Shown: positions 14,637-23,658, counted from the first letter of the stretch. The stretch is DNA of 60,526 nt from Bacteroidales bacterium (GCA_016290295.1 JAEETJ010000017.1:1-60526); one strand, 5' to 3'. A program made the numbers and translations. The notes: generated from the letters alone by a model not told the origin.

Positions 14637-17600
14637 CTAATCGTTAAGGATGTCGCTATAATTCAAGAAAGTAACCTTTCCGAATTTGGCCAGCTGTTTT
14701 TTCTTGATGCGGTTCATATTGCCGGCAATCGTAATTACAAGCGGTCTGTTGCCAATGTAAGTGTTGAAAAAGTCTTCTATATTGTTAGCCTTAAATCTGA
14801 CGGTCATTGTGGTGATGGAAGCTCTGGGGTCTTCCTCATAGCCTTCAAGATTCCATAGATACACTTGTTCCGGAATATTTCGGAAACTGATATGTTCGGC
14901 TTCGTATTGTTTGACTATAGAAATTTTGGAAGTCTCGAATTTATCCTGGTTCAATTGGAATTTTTTCAGCAGTTCGGACATAGCCGTGATGCCATCAATG
15001 GTTTTGTCGGATTGGGTTCCTAAAAAGCCCACAGTATAGGCATTCCGACGGTTTAATATGTCGTAAGAAAAATAACCGAAAGCAGAGTATCCTAAAGAGC
15101 GTAATTCTCTAATATTCTGAAAAATAACCCCATTCATACCGCCATTATAATATTCATTGAACATAGCTGCCCGAACTTTGCTTTCGGCATCCACCGTTTT
15201 ACTGGGGATGTAAAAATAAATATTGCTTTGGATGAATTTAGGATTGTGCAACACGAAAATCTCAGCTTCCTCGTAATTTTTGACGGGTCTCACTTTGTCT
15301 TTTAGGGCGCGTTTAACATCTCCACTATTATTTTCTGGAGCTTTAGTGTTATTGGCGGCTGAAAAAGCTTTCTTTTTGTTATCAGTATTATAGAGCTTGA
15401 AATGCTGTTGTATAGTTTTTATCACAGAGAGGGGTTCCAAATTGCCTACATAGGTGACAACGCCTTCGCTATTAATAGCTTTCTCAATCATATCCAACAA
15501 TTCTTTACCTTTAAAATTTTTGATTTGTTCGGTGGAAGGAGATTGCAGGTAGGGAGAATATTTTCCATATAAGGCATAGTAGTACAACACTCGTCCCATA
15601 GCGGAGCAATCTTCTTTGATAACCTGCATATTATTTACATGATCTTCCAATAAAATACTGAGTTTGCTTTCCTCGTTGCCGGGGTTATATAATTTCTCAG
15701 CACATAAGGACAGAATCTTGTCAAAATCTTTGTCAAAACCTTCAATACTTACCGTCAGGTAATTGTCAGAAGAATATAGATTCATGTCGGCACCCATAGC
15801 TTGTAGCTCGAGGCTGAACTCTTCGAATTTCTTGTTTTCAGTACCTTGTAAATTGAAATAGGATACCGCCTCTTCCAATGCGGGATTCATGAAGTTTCCA
15901 TGTTTGAACATTAACTCAAGAGTGAAAATGTCATTGCAGGGATTCTTGGAGGCGTACAAATCAAACACATTGTTGACAGGGATGATGGTGACATCTTTTT
16001 TGAAACTGATTTTCTGAATCTTGGAAGGTTCGGAATCATATTTTTCCAAACTCTTTGCAAAATCAGAATGTTTGTCCGCATTAAGAGAGGTGATAGGTTT
16101 CCAAGTAGGCTTTTCGATGGTTTTGGTTTTCTTGCTGCCGATGTTGGAGCGGTATATTAAAACATTCTCGTTGAGGTATTTTTGGGCTATTTTAACCAAT
16201 TCATCTTTGGTTAGTGTCGTCAATTTCCGAATATCTTTCTCATATGCTTCCAGGGTTTTGTTTTCCATGTCCATAGAGAGAACGATATAGAATTTTGAAT
16301 TGATGCTTTCCAATGCGGTTTTTTGTTCTTTGAGGCTGTTCATCTTAATAGCCTCAAAGAGTTGATCGCTGAAGTCGCCGTTTTTTAATTTGTTAAGTCC
16401 TTCTATGATGAATTTTTCTGCATCCTCATGGCTTTGTCCATCCATTTTTGGACAGTAGTTGATTACAAAAACTCCAGCATCAGACATGCTGTAATTATAG
16501 GCTGAAAAAGAATATAACTTGTTGTCGTTGACTAATTTGTCGCAAATGCCAGTGGAAAAGCTGTTGCTGAGGATATCTGCACAAAGGTCCAGAATTTGCG
16601 CGTCATCGTTGTTGTCGGCCACAGTTTGGAAACAGAGGGTTCCGATTTTGATGGGAGTTTGGGCTGTTGTGATGACCTGTTTGCCTTTCCATTCGGGAAC
16701 AGGTGCTATGCGAGATGAAGATCCACTAACTTTGCCATCTTGTTTTTTATGGACAGCCATGGCTTCCGCATCAGCTTTGGTTTTTGCCTCAAAACGAACG
16801 TCACCATCTTTTGGAGCTCTTTTCAACTCATCCCGAGAAGATGGATCCAAAGTGGAATTGCGTTGCATGGCTTTCCTACCCCAGGTGTTGTTCAAAATTT
16901 TCAGTGCTTTTTCGATCTGAAAATCACCTACTAAAATCAAAGTCATATTGCGGGGAACATAGTATGTCTTGAAGAAGGAATACATCTTCGACATGCTTGG
17001 ATTCTTGATGTGTTCGGGATAGCCGATGATGGGAATTCCGTATGGATGCCCTTTGAAAAATGCCGCCATCACATCTTCCTGATAAACGGAGAAAGGATCA
17101 TCAGAATACATGTTGTATTCTTCATAAACGGCTTCCAATTCTGATTGGAACAGACGGAACACGGGATTTCTGAAGCGCTCGGCATAGATAACCGACCATT
17201 TTTCCAGCTCACCAGAGGGGAAAATGTTATGGTAAACCGTAAAATCGTTATTGGTGAAGGCATTCACATTGGTACTTCCAATCTGTCCGAGAATGGCATC
17301 CACCTCGTTGGGAATGGCATATTGGGCGGCTTCTGCGCTCAGCTTGTTGAGTTCTTTCAGGATTTTCTTCTTCTCTTTCTCGTCTTTGGTCTCGGATAAC
17401 TGGTCGTATAAAGCCGCTATCTCACCAATCAACGGCTGTTCCGCTTTCCAGTCGAGCGTGCCGATTTTGTCCGTTCCCTTGAACATCATGTGTTCTAGAT
17501 AATGAGCCATGCCCGTAGCCTCCGCAGGGTCGTTTTTGCTGCCGGCATGAACACAAACGCCTCCGTAAATTTCTGATTTAGAGTGATCTTCGCATAGCAT

Positions 17601-17711
17601 GACCTTCATACCGTTGTCTAAACGGGTGATTTTAACCTCTAACTTCTTTTGAGCAAAAGAAAATAAAACACTGAGAATCAGCAAAATAGAGACAATTGTT
17701 TTTTTCATCAT
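14637..17711 (-). CDS. Secreted M16 (insulinase-like) metallopeptidase
   Basis: A 1024-residue zinc peptidase with a signal peptide (cleavage likely after SFA near residue 20). The inverted zinc motif H70-Y-L-E73-H74 and the downstream glutamate region EAVYEEYN are intact in the first half, and the second half repeats the M16 fold without the zinc site, as in other two-half M16 proteins. Charged linker segments (near residues 305-335 and 815-835) look like flexible insertions. A periplasmic or outer-membrane location is expected. It lies upstream of the OppB-like gene with 12 nt between, hinting at peptide breakdown coupled to uptake. Confidence 0.93.
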   Translation of the reverse strand: MMKKTIVSILLILSVLFSFAQKKLEVKITRLDNGMKVMLCEDHSKSEIYGGVCVHAGSKNDPAEATGMAHYLEHMMFKGTDKIGTLDWKAEQPLIGEIAALYDQLSETKDEKEKKKILKELNKLSAEAAQYAIPNEVDAILGQIGSTNVNAFTNNDFTVYHNIFPSGELEKWSVIYAERFRNPVFRLFQSELEAVYEEYNMYSDDPFSVYQEDVMAAFFKGHPYGIPIIGYPEHIKNPSMSKMYSFFKTYYVPRNMTLILVGDFQIEKALKILNNTWGRKAMQRNSTLDPSSRDELKRAPKDGDVRFEAKTKADAEAMAVHKKQDGKVSGSSSRIAPVPEWKGKQVITTAQTPIKIGTLCFQTVADNNDDAQILDLCADILSNSFSTGICDKLVNDNKLYSFSAYNYSMSDAGVFVINYCPKMDGQSHEDAEKFIIEGLNKLKNGDFSDQLFEAIKMNSLKEQKTALESINSKFYIVLSMDMENKTLEAYEKDIRKLTTLTKDELVKIAQKYLNENVLIYRSNIGSKKTKTIEKPTWKPITSLNADKHSDFAKSLEKYDSEPSKIQKISFKKDVTIIPVNNVFDLYASKNPCNDIFTLELMFKHGNFMNPALEEAVSYFNLQGTENKKFEEFSLELQAMGADMNLYSSDNYLTVSIEGFDKDFDKILSLCAEKLYNPGNEESKLSILLEDHVNNMQVIKEDCSAMGRVLYYYALYGKYSPYLQSPSTEQIKNFKGKELLDMIEKAINSEGVVTYVGNLEPLSVIKTIQQHFKLYNTDNKKKAFSAANNTKAPENNSGDVKRALKDKVRPVKNYEEAEIFVLHNPKFIQSNIYFYIPSKTVDAESKVRAAMFNEYYNGGMNGVIFQNIRELRSLGYSAFGYFSYDILNRRNAYTVGFLGTQSDKTIDGITAMSELLKKFQLNQDKFETSKISIVKQYEAEHISFRNIPEQVYLWNLEGYEEDPRASITTMTVRFKANNIEDFFNTYIGNRPLVITIAGNMNRIKKKQLAKFGKVTFLNYSDILND

Positions 17712-17805
17712 TCGGAATTTTTTGGTTTTTGGCCGCCACAGGGTGATGGGCCTTTTTTATTGAATTTTTTTTGTTTTCTATTTTCGGTCGCCACAATGTG
17801 ACAGC

Positions 17806-17846
17806 TCAACAACTATTAATTGTTAATTGTAAATTATTAATTACTA
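17806..17846. repeat. Heptad repeat, TTAATTG/TTAATTA family
   Basis: Words such as ctattaa, ttgttaa, ttgtaaa, ttattaa, ttactaa precede, and touch, the stop codon of the small acidic lipoprotein gene (17844-17846 on the minus strand). Confidence 0.65.
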
Positions 17847-18023
17847 ATATCTTTCATCGTCCATGATGTAATCATCATCATCGTAATAATACTCATCGTA
17901 CATGTCATACGAATCCTCACCATCTCCAGCATAACGACTCAGGGAACATGACACAAGCACGATGTTACAAACTAACAGGATAATGCCTGTGGCGATTAAT
18001 ATTTTATTGGTGAACTTTTTCAT
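17844..18023 (-). CDS. Small acidic lipoprotein
   Basis: A 59-residue protein beginning MKKFTNKIL with a hydrophobic stretch and a lipobox-like LVSC near residue 27. The mature part is almost entirely Asp, Glu and Tyr (DMYDEYYYDDDDYIMDDE). The ATG at 18021-18023 is preferred over an upstream in-frame start because it gives a proper signal peptide and lies 20 nt from a TATTTTTG element (minus strand, 18043-18050). No family is recognised; an acidic tail of this kind could bind cations, but that is only a guess. Flanked by repeats on both sides. Confidence 0.65.
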   Translation of the reverse strand: MKKFTNKILIATGIILLVCNIVLVSCSLSRYAGDGEDSYDMYDEYYYDDDDYIMDDERY

Positions 18024-18042
18024 GTCAAAATAATTTAAATTG

Positions 18043-18050
18043 CAAAAATA
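18043..18050 (-). promoter_or_regulatory. Candidate -7 element of the small acidic lipoprotein gene
   Basis: Minus-strand TATTTTTG, 19 nt before the ATG at 18023. No well-spaced -33 box was found. Confidence 0.4.
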
Positions 18051-18110
18051 CAAAAAAATGGTAAATTGATTAATTGGCAAATTAGTTAATTAGCAAATTG
18101 AAATTTAGAT

Positions 18111-18175
18111 TCCCCTTCTTTTAGAAGGGGTGGCCGAAGGCCGGGGTAGTATACTTTTGAACTTTGAATTTTTTC
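18111..18175. repeat. Hairpin element with GGGGTAGT end, then GAACTTT heptads
   Basis: Two adjacent hairpins, CCCCTTC-tttta-GAAGGGG (18112-18130) and GGCC-gaa-GGCC (18132-18142), end with GGGGTAGT. A related unit with the stem changed to GCCC-gaa-GGGC plus GGGGTAGT lies at 33515-33533. The 18111 copy is followed by GAACTTT words. This resembles REP-type elements seen in other Bacteroidota; no RAYT transposase is in the window. Confidence 0.75.
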
Positions 18176-18176
18176 C

Positions 18177-18536
18177 TTAGCTTTTAATGTTTTGGTACAA
18201 CTCTGAAAGTTCCTCCCAACTCATCCTCACCAACTTCATGGTTTTGAAAAAAGCGGGAATTTCCTCTTCTACAAATTGTTTGCGGCGGTAGCTAATGATT
18301 TTGTCGGTGGCTTCCGAAGCGACAAAATAGCCTATACCTCGCCGGTTGACAATGACTTCCATGTTTTGCAAATAGTCGTAGGAACGTAAGACGGTGTTGG
18401 GGTTGACTTCCAAGGTGGTGCCTAATTCTCGTACCGACAAAATGCGGTCACCTTCTTTCCATTTGCCATTAAGGATTTGCTCAAAAACCCATTCGGCAAT
18501 CTGTAAATATATGGCTTTGTTGTCTGTGAAATTCAT
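18177..18536 (-). CDS. GntR-family regulator, YtrA-like
   Basis: A 119-residue DNA-binding protein with an N-terminal winged helix (RILSVRELGTTLEVNPNTVLRSYDYLQ near residues 42-68) and only a short helical tail, which is the YtrA subfamily layout. Such regulators repress neighbouring ABC transporter genes. It is the last gene of a three-gene operon (ATPase, permease, regulator); its ATG lies one nucleotide past the stop of the permease gene. A matching inverted half-site pair (20202-20217) lies at the operon promoter, so autoregulation is likely. Confidence 0.9.
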   Translation of the reverse strand: MNFTDNKAIYLQIAEWVFEQILNGKWKEGDRILSVRELGTTLEVNPNTVLRSYDYLQNMEVIVNRRGIGYFVASEATDKIISYRRKQFVEEEIPAFFKTMKLVRMSWEELSELYQNIKS

Positions 18537-18537
18537 C

Positions 18538-19242
18538 TTAGGCCTCCGTTTCTCTTAAGCGTAACCAGGTCATGAAATTGAAGAAAAAGAAGGTCAGAAC
18601 GCTGATGCCATATTCAAGCCATTCTAAATTGAACTTATCAAAGAATTCATTGCCTCTTTGGATGGATTGTTGACTGAATTTGTTGAGGTATTGACCGAGA
18701 ATAACAGTGTCTAAAATAATGAGAAAGAAGAAGATACCAAGAATTATAAGGCAGGTTTTGATAGCTGCGTGACTTTTGAAATAGATGGAACCGAACATGA
18801 AAATAGATTCCAAAATAAGAAGTAACAATAAATCGTCAAAATCAAAGGGCATATAAAAATGGTAAATGTATGAAGAGTCTATCAGTTTGTGGGCAAGTCC
18901 GCCGATAACATTTCCCAATATAAGGGAAACCATGAGTAAGATGTTGAAATATACGTAAACCAATAAGGCGTTAGCGATGGTTTTTTCCGCGCTGGAAGCG
19001 GGAATAGTCAGGTAATGGATGGCTTTTCCGGCAGGTTGGAAAACACCAAAAATTCTGCTGGCATACAGGAAGCCCATCACCAACAGCAGGAAAACCATCA
19101 TGCTGTCGCTAAGGCTACCCGATACAGAGAAAAAGCTGACAAATGCGATAATCAGGACTATCAACAGGAAGGAATTGATGTCTTTTCTGCCACTTTCGAT
19201 AAAGTATCTTTTTATCAGATTAAAAATGTTATTGGTATTCAT
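18538..19242 (-). CDS. ABC transporter membrane subunit
   Basis: A 234-residue protein with about six hydrophobic segments, including VLIIAFVSFFSVSGSL, MMVFLLLVMGFLYASRIFGVF and TCLIILGIFFFLIILDTVIL. No family signature beyond an ABC-2-like permease pattern is visible; assignment rests mainly on its position between the ATPase gene (5 nt upstream) and the YtrA-like regulator gene. Probable half-transporter subunit in the inner membrane; exported substrate unknown. Confidence 0.75.
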   Translation of the reverse strand: MNTNNIFNLIKRYFIESGRKDINSFLLIVLIIAFVSFFSVSGSLSDSMMVFLLLVMGFLYASRIFGVFQPAGKAIHYLTIPASSAEKTIANALLVYVYFNILLMVSLILGNVIGGLAHKLIDSSYIYHFYMPFDFDDLLLLLILESIFMFGSIYFKSHAAIKTCLIILGIFFFLIILDTVILGQYLNKFSQQSIQRGNEFFDKFNLEWLEYGISVLTFFFFNFMTWLRLRETEA

Positions 19243-19247
19243 GGCTT

Positions 19248-20093
19248 TTAGTTTTTAGCGTTAAACAATTCGTTGATACGGGCTTTGTTCATCATGACTG
19301 CGTTGAACAGAAGTTCAATGTCAAGATTAGTTTCAATATGGTGGATATTTTCGGTCACCACAATGTCACCACGGATGTTGTCCTCACGGTACAAAATAGG
19401 TTCATCCGTTCCGTTTTCGTCCAAAATTTTGAAACACAGCTTGTTAGTAATGTCTTCTGCCATAGCATTCAGTAAAATGTGGCCATTGTCGAGGATGACC
19501 ACTGCGTCGATGAGACTGTGCAAATCGCGTACCTGATGGGTTGAGATGAGAATCAATCGCTCGTCGTTGGCCGCCATAGACATGATTTTGCGGAAAGCGG
19601 CTTTGGAGGGGATATCCAAGCCGTTGGTGGGCTCGTCCATCAGTAAGATTTTGGTGTTGGTGGCCAAAGCGAAACTGATGATAACTTTCTTGCGCTGACC
19701 GTGAGACAGTGCCGTGAGCTTGTCCTCCTGTGATTCGATTTCGAATAGATGCAGATATTCTTCGAATTGCTCACGATCGAAGTTCTCGTAGAAAGGCGCA
19801 TAGCATTTTACATAATTACGGATGCTGAGTGCGGGTACAAAAACCTCTTCTTGTAAGAAATAAAGGTCTTTCATCATCTCTGCCTTACGCAGTGCTGCAT
19901 TTTCGCCTAAGGTGGTGACATTGCCAGCCTGGACAAAGCGTAATCCTGACATGATTTTAAGAAGGGTGGTCTTGCCAGCACCGTTTTTGCCGAATAAGCC
20001 GTAAACATGCCCTCCTACAAGCGACAGGTTGAGGTCGTTGAACAACATCCTGCCCTTGCTGTAACTGAAATTGATGTTTTGTAAATTAATCAT
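19248..20093 (-). CDS. ABC transporter ATP-binding protein
   Basis: A 281-residue ATPase with Walker A GKNGAGKTT at residues 35-43, the signature LSHGQ, Walker B ILLMDEP and the switch His in STHQVRD. A C-terminal extension of about 70 residues follows the ATPase core. It heads an operon with the permease and a YtrA-like repressor. Exporters of this layout respond to cell-envelope stress in Firmicutes; whether that holds here is not known. Confidence 0.93.
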   Translation of the reverse strand: MINLQNINFSYSKGRMLFNDLNLSLVGGHVYGLFGKNGAGKTTLLKIMSGLRFVQAGNVTTLGENAALRKAEMMKDLYFLQEEVFVPALSIRNYVKCYAPFYENFDREQFEEYLHLFEIESQEDKLTALSHGQRKKVIISFALATNTKILLMDEPTNGLDIPSKAAFRKIMSMAANDERLILISTHQVRDLHSLIDAVVILDNGHILLNAMAEDITNKLCFKILDENGTDEPILYREDNIRGDIVVTENIHHIETNLDIELLFNAVMMNKARINELFNAKN

Positions 20094-20201
20094 ATTTATT
20101 TAGGTTTTAGGTTTCAGGGGTTAGTAGTTAGAATTAAAAATTCATTTGCTAATTAACTAATTTGCACATTTGCTAATTGATTTTTTCTGTGTTGCTGTAT
20201 T

Positions 20202-20226
20202 AGTGAAATAGTACACTGCAAAAGTA
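20202..20226 (-). promoter_or_regulatory. ABC operon promoter with YtrA-like operator
   Basis: Minus-strand TACTTTTG -7 element at 20219-20226. Just downstream of it, at the expected transcription start, lies AGTGAA-atag-TACACT (20202-20217), close to the AGTGTA/TACACT half-sites I recall for Bacillus YtrA. A repressor bound here would block initiation. Spacing between half-sites may differ from the Bacillus operator. Confidence 0.5.
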
Positions 20227-20378
20227 GTGCATTTTGTAAATATGGTGAACAAAAAAATGAAAATTTTAAATCACTGATTATTAACAAGATATGTATTTAT
20301 GTCAAAAAAAGTGAATTTTTATTTGCAAAATTTGGGAGAAAAATTGTCTCATTGACACATTTTTAATGTTCAAATTCA

Positions 20379-20450
20379 ATTAACACATTGCCTCATTTAC
20401 TCATTAGCTAATTTACTAATTAACTAATTTGCTAATTTGCTAATTAATTT
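20379..20450. repeat. AT-rich octad repeat array
   Basis: Words CAATTAAC, ACATTGCC, TCATTTAC, TCATTAGC, TAATTTAC, TAATTAAC, TAATTTGC, TAATTTGC, TAATTAAT in clean 8-nt phase directly upstream of the GT39 gene. One TTTG (20428-20431) lies 20 nt before the TATTTTTG element. Confidence 0.85.
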
Positions 20451-20459
20451 GTATTTTTG
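20428..20459 (+). promoter_or_regulatory. Candidate promoter of the GT39 gene, leaderless
   Basis: TTTG (20428-20431, inside the octad array), 20 nt, then TATTTTTG (20452-20459). The ATG is at 20464, only 4 nt after the -7 element, so transcription would start at or next to the start codon. Confidence 0.55.
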
Positions 20460-20463
20460 CCGT

Positions 20464-22089
20464 ATGAATAACGTAGAAAAACGTTTTTACCTGTTTCTGC
20501 TGTTGTGGGTGCTGGTAGATTTGGTACAGGCCATATTCACCAATATCCATGCGGATGAGGCGTATTATGCGTTATATGGTCAGTTCATGGCTTGGGGTTA
20601 TTACGATCATCCTCCGATGGTGGCCGTGATAACGCATCTGAGCAGCTGGCTGCCAGGAGCTTTGTCCATTCGTTTTTGCACGGTATTGCTGCACGGGGCC
20701 ACTATATGGCTGGTTTGGAAAACGATTGCCAAGGTAAACACAACGGTCAGGGATGTCAACGAGTTCTTTATCCTCGCCTCTTCTTTGTTCATGTTTGTGT
20801 TGTATGGTTTTGTCACCACTCCCGATGCACCGTTGCTCTTCTTCACGGCTTTGTTCTTTTATTTGTATAAGCAGTATCTGAAAAGAGACAATGTAGTGTT
20901 GGCTTTGGCATTAGCGATTACGATGGCAGGTATGCTGTACAGCAAATACATGGCGGTACTGGTGATTGCTTTTGTGTTACTGTCAAATCTTAAATTATTG
21001 AAAGATTGGAAAGTATGGTTTGCTGGAATCGTGGCATTAGCTTTGTTTGTTCCCCATATTCTGTGGCAGTTCCAGCAGGATTTCCCCAGTTTGAAATATC
21101 ATTTTATACTCCGGAAAGACAGTTTTTCATGGGCTTATCCGCTTGAATATCTGCCAAACCAACTGTTGGTTTTCAATCCGATATGTCTGTTGTTGGCTTT
21201 GTTTTTCTGTTGGCGGGAAAGCAAGAGCAAGGATGCCTTTACTAAAGCCTGTGTCTTCACTTGTGTCGGTTTTATCTTGTTTTTCTGGGTGATGACGGTC
21301 AATGGCCATGCCGAGCCGCATTGGACAGTGGTCATCTCTATACCGATGTTGGCCTTGCTATACTGGCACACGCGTAATGCGCGTTGGCAGTCCAGAATAA
21401 AATATTTTATTTTGCCTTTTTCTTTGTTGATATTGGTGGTTAGGGTGGTTTTATGTACGCCTTTTGTGCCTGAAATTACTGGTTTTGGGGATAAAAAACA
21501 GCAAATGTCCGATATTCATGAGCTATGTGGGCATCAGCCAGTCATTTTTTATGGCTCTTTTCAAAATCCTTCCTTATATCGTTACTTCACACACGAAAAT
21601 GCGGTGGCACTCAGTTCTTTATACAATCGTCCTACCCAATATGATATATTGCAAATGGATAAAGCTTGGCAAGGAAAAGAAGTTTTTGTGGTTTCTGCCA
21701 ATGATTTTTTGAACTGCAAAAAAATGGAAAAGTATGATTTATACTATAATAAAATACATCATTTTCAAGGTACCAATAGAATAGAGGTGGATATTGCAAA
21801 TCAGCAAATAGAAAGGGATTCTGTGTTTTTGGATGTGGTTTTTCGTAACAATTATGCCGAACCTTTTATCTTCGCTCATCCAGAGTGTCCTACTTTGGTT
21901 TTTGCGGCCTATGTCAGTGATGATGGATATCTTTTTGAGCGTTGTGATAATATTGGCATTCAGGAGATTCCAGCCAATAGTTCTGTGCCGGCCCGTTTGT
22001 GTTTTCCCTTGCACCCTGACATGCCCATGGCCATCTGTTTGTCCAATCACCTGAATTTGTCGGTAAACAGCGGGAAGGTTGAATTATAA
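20464..22089 (+). CDS. GT39-family membrane glycosyltransferase (ArnT/PMT-like)
   Basis: A 541-residue polytopic membrane protein of the PMT_2 type, which moves a sugar from a polyprenyl-phosphate donor to lipid A, a glycan or protein on the periplasmic side. The catalytic-type D31-E32 in HADEAYYALYG and the DHPPMVAVI motif after the first helix are present; about ten more hydrophobic segments follow, then a soluble periplasmic C-terminal domain (residues 340-541). The ATG at 20464 is used; an in-frame start 27 nt upstream lies within the promoter element. Monocistronic as far as seen. Donor and acceptor are not predictable. Confidence 0.88.
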   Translation: MNNVEKRFYLFLLLWVLVDLVQAIFTNIHADEAYYALYGQFMAWGYYDHPPMVAVITHLSSWLPGALSIRFCTVLLHGATIWLVWKTIAKVNTTVRDVNEFFILASSLFMFVLYGFVTTPDAPLLFFTALFFYLYKQYLKRDNVVLALALAITMAGMLYSKYMAVLVIAFVLLSNLKLLKDWKVWFAGIVALALFVPHILWQFQQDFPSLKYHFILRKDSFSWAYPLEYLPNQLLVFNPICLLLALFFCWRESKSKDAFTKACVFTCVGFILFFWVMTVNGHAEPHWTVVISIPMLALLYWHTRNARWQSRIKYFILPFSLLILVVRVVLCTPFVPEITGFGDKKQQMSDIHELCGHQPVIFYGSFQNPSLYRYFTHENAVALSSLYNRPTQYDILQMDKAWQGKEVFVVSANDFLNCKKMEKYDLYYNKIHHFQGTNRIEVDIANQQIERDSVFLDVVFRNNYAEPFIFAHPECPTLVFAAYVSDDGYLFERCDNIGIQEIPANSSVPARLCFPLHPDMPMAICLSNHLNLSVNSGKVEL

Positions 22090-22128
22090 GGACCTTTCGG
22101 AAAACGTCACCATAGAAAAAATTATATA

Positions 22129-22162
22129 TTTGCATATTTTTAATATTTTTTCCGTAACTTTG
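22129..22162 (+). promoter_or_regulatory. Candidate promoter of the outer-membrane barrel gene
   Basis: TTTG (22129-22132) and TAACTTTG (22155-22162), separated by 22 nt, with the ATG 16 nt further on. Confidence 0.5.
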
Positions 22163-22178
22163 CCACAAATTACGGAAA

Positions 22179-23636
22179 ATGAAAAAAATAGCTTTTATTT
22201 TGCTGATAATGTCACTATTTGTGACGAATAATGCGTTTTCTTCAAGTTTAAATGAAGATACTAATACAGACCAACTTGAGCAGTTGGCGAAAAAAGAGAA
22301 AGTAAAAAAGGAAAAACAGCCGAAAGACAGTATCCGAAGAGGCTGGACCTTTGGCATATTGCCCAGTGTGGCTTACGATGCGGACAAAGGTTTCCAGGGT
22401 GGTTTGTTGTCCAATGTCTACTATTTCGGTGATGGCAGCACCTACCCGGAGTATCTTCATTCCTTTTATGTGGAGATGGCTTATACAACCAAACATTGCG
22501 GTATTTTCCGCTTCAATTATGATTCCAAATATCTGATTCCCAAGCATCGACTCACGGTTGACATTTCCTATTTGCCCGATGCCATCTGTGATTTTTATGG
22601 CTTCAACGGGTATCAGACTGTGCTGAATAAGGAGTGGATTAACAAGAAAAAATATCCGGATAGCTATGTAAGTAGGGCATTTTATCGCAGCAGAAGAGAT
22701 ATGTTGCGTATAGCCGCTGATATTTCAGGAAATATTTCTGGAAACTGGTACTGGAATGCCGGTTTGGGAGTATATTGGTTCAAAATAGGTAGCGTGAACC
22801 TCGACATGATCAATAAAGGCAAAAAAGAAGAGAATAAGTTGCCGACAGGAGTGGAGGGTATGTACGAAAAATACGTAAAATGGGGTATTTTGGATGCTAA
22901 TGAGGCCAAAGGTGGTTGGCATCCCTATCTCCGTGTTGGTGTCACCTACGATACCCGTGACCGACAGCAAAATCCGAACAAGGGTATTTATACCGATGCT
23001 TTTTTGACCTATACCGCCGCTTTTGGTGCCTTGAAAGCATACAACAATCTGAAATTCAATTTTGATTTTAGACATTATGTTCCTGTATATCAAGATCGTG
23101 TGCTTTTTGCTTATCGTCTGTCTTTGCAGTTGACCACTGCTGGAAAGAGTCCATTCTATCAGAACAATATTTGGAATACCTTGTTTATCCAACGTGTGAC
23201 TTACGAGGTGTTGGGTGGTGGTAATACTACACGTGGTATTGCCCGCCATCGTGCCACATCTAACGGTTTTGCTTTCGCCAATGTGGAATTCCGCTTCAAG
23301 TTGTGCAAATTTTCCGTCAAAAAAGAACAATTCTATATTGGTCTGAATCCCTTCTTCGACGGCGCTATCATATTGCAGCCCTATAAGTTAGACAAAGACG
23401 AAATCATCAGCAATATCGAACAGAATGATCCCGAATTCGATCTTGCTAACCTGGATCAGTACCTGAATTTTGACAATCCCCAGATTTACCGTCCGCACTT
23501 ATCGGCAGGTTTGGGCCTGAAGATTGCCATGAACGACAATTTTGTGCTTTCGGTTGATTGGGCCGTTCCTTTCGACAAAAGAGATAATGCCAATCAGTTC
23601 TCAAATTTCTATGTGAAAATGAATTACATGTTCTAA
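22179..23636 (+). CDS. Outer-membrane beta-barrel protein, BamA/Omp85 surface-antigen type
   Basis: A 485-residue protein with signal peptide (MKKIAFILLIMS...NNAFSS), a short charged region (residues 30-50), and alternating aromatic strands ending in a C-terminal Phe (YVKMNYMF), the usual mark for BAM-assembled barrels. The late segment RHYVPVYQDRVLFAYRLSLQL and TRGIARHRATSNGFAFANVEFRF match the bacterial surface antigen (Omp85) barrel. No POTRA domains, so it is not BamA itself. A lipid- or substrate-export pore or patatin-less homologue is possible. Confidence 0.83.
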   Translation: MKKIAFILLIMSLFVTNNAFSSSLNEDTNTDQLEQLAKKEKVKKEKQPKDSIRRGWTFGILPSVAYDADKGFQGGLLSNVYYFGDGSTYPEYLHSFYVEMAYTTKHCGIFRFNYDSKYLIPKHRLTVDISYLPDAICDFYGFNGYQTVLNKEWINKKKYPDSYVSRAFYRSRRDMLRIAADISGNISGNWYWNAGLGVYWFKIGSVNLDMINKGKKEENKLPTGVEGMYEKYVKWGILDANEAKGGWHPYLRVGVTYDTRDRQQNPNKGIYTDAFLTYTAAFGALKAYNNLKFNFDFRHYVPVYQDRVLFAYRLSLQLTTAGKSPFYQNNIWNTLFIQRVTYEVLGGGNTTRGIARHRATSNGFAFANVEFRFKLCKFSVKKEQFYIGLNPFFDGAIILQPYKLDKDEIISNIEQNDPEFDLANLDQYLNFDNPQIYRPHLSAGLGLKIAMNDNFVLSVDWAVPFDKRDNANQFSNFYVKMNYMF

Positions 23637-23658
23637 ATCACTACTAAAAGAACACTCC

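Larger units (their letters stand above)
20094..20463. other. 370-nt divergent intergenic region
   Basis: Between the ABC operon and the GT39 gene. It holds CAGGTTT words (20102-20125), two octad arrays in the same orientation (20143-20180 and 20379-20450), the ABC operon promoter and operator (20202-20226), and an AT-rich unassigned stretch (20227-20378) with no open frame, tRNA or clear hairpin. Confidence 0.7.

Noticed and set aside
20227-20378. tRNA or small RNA gene in the long AT-rich gap
   Set aside because: No cloverleaf, terminator or consensus promoter could be seen.
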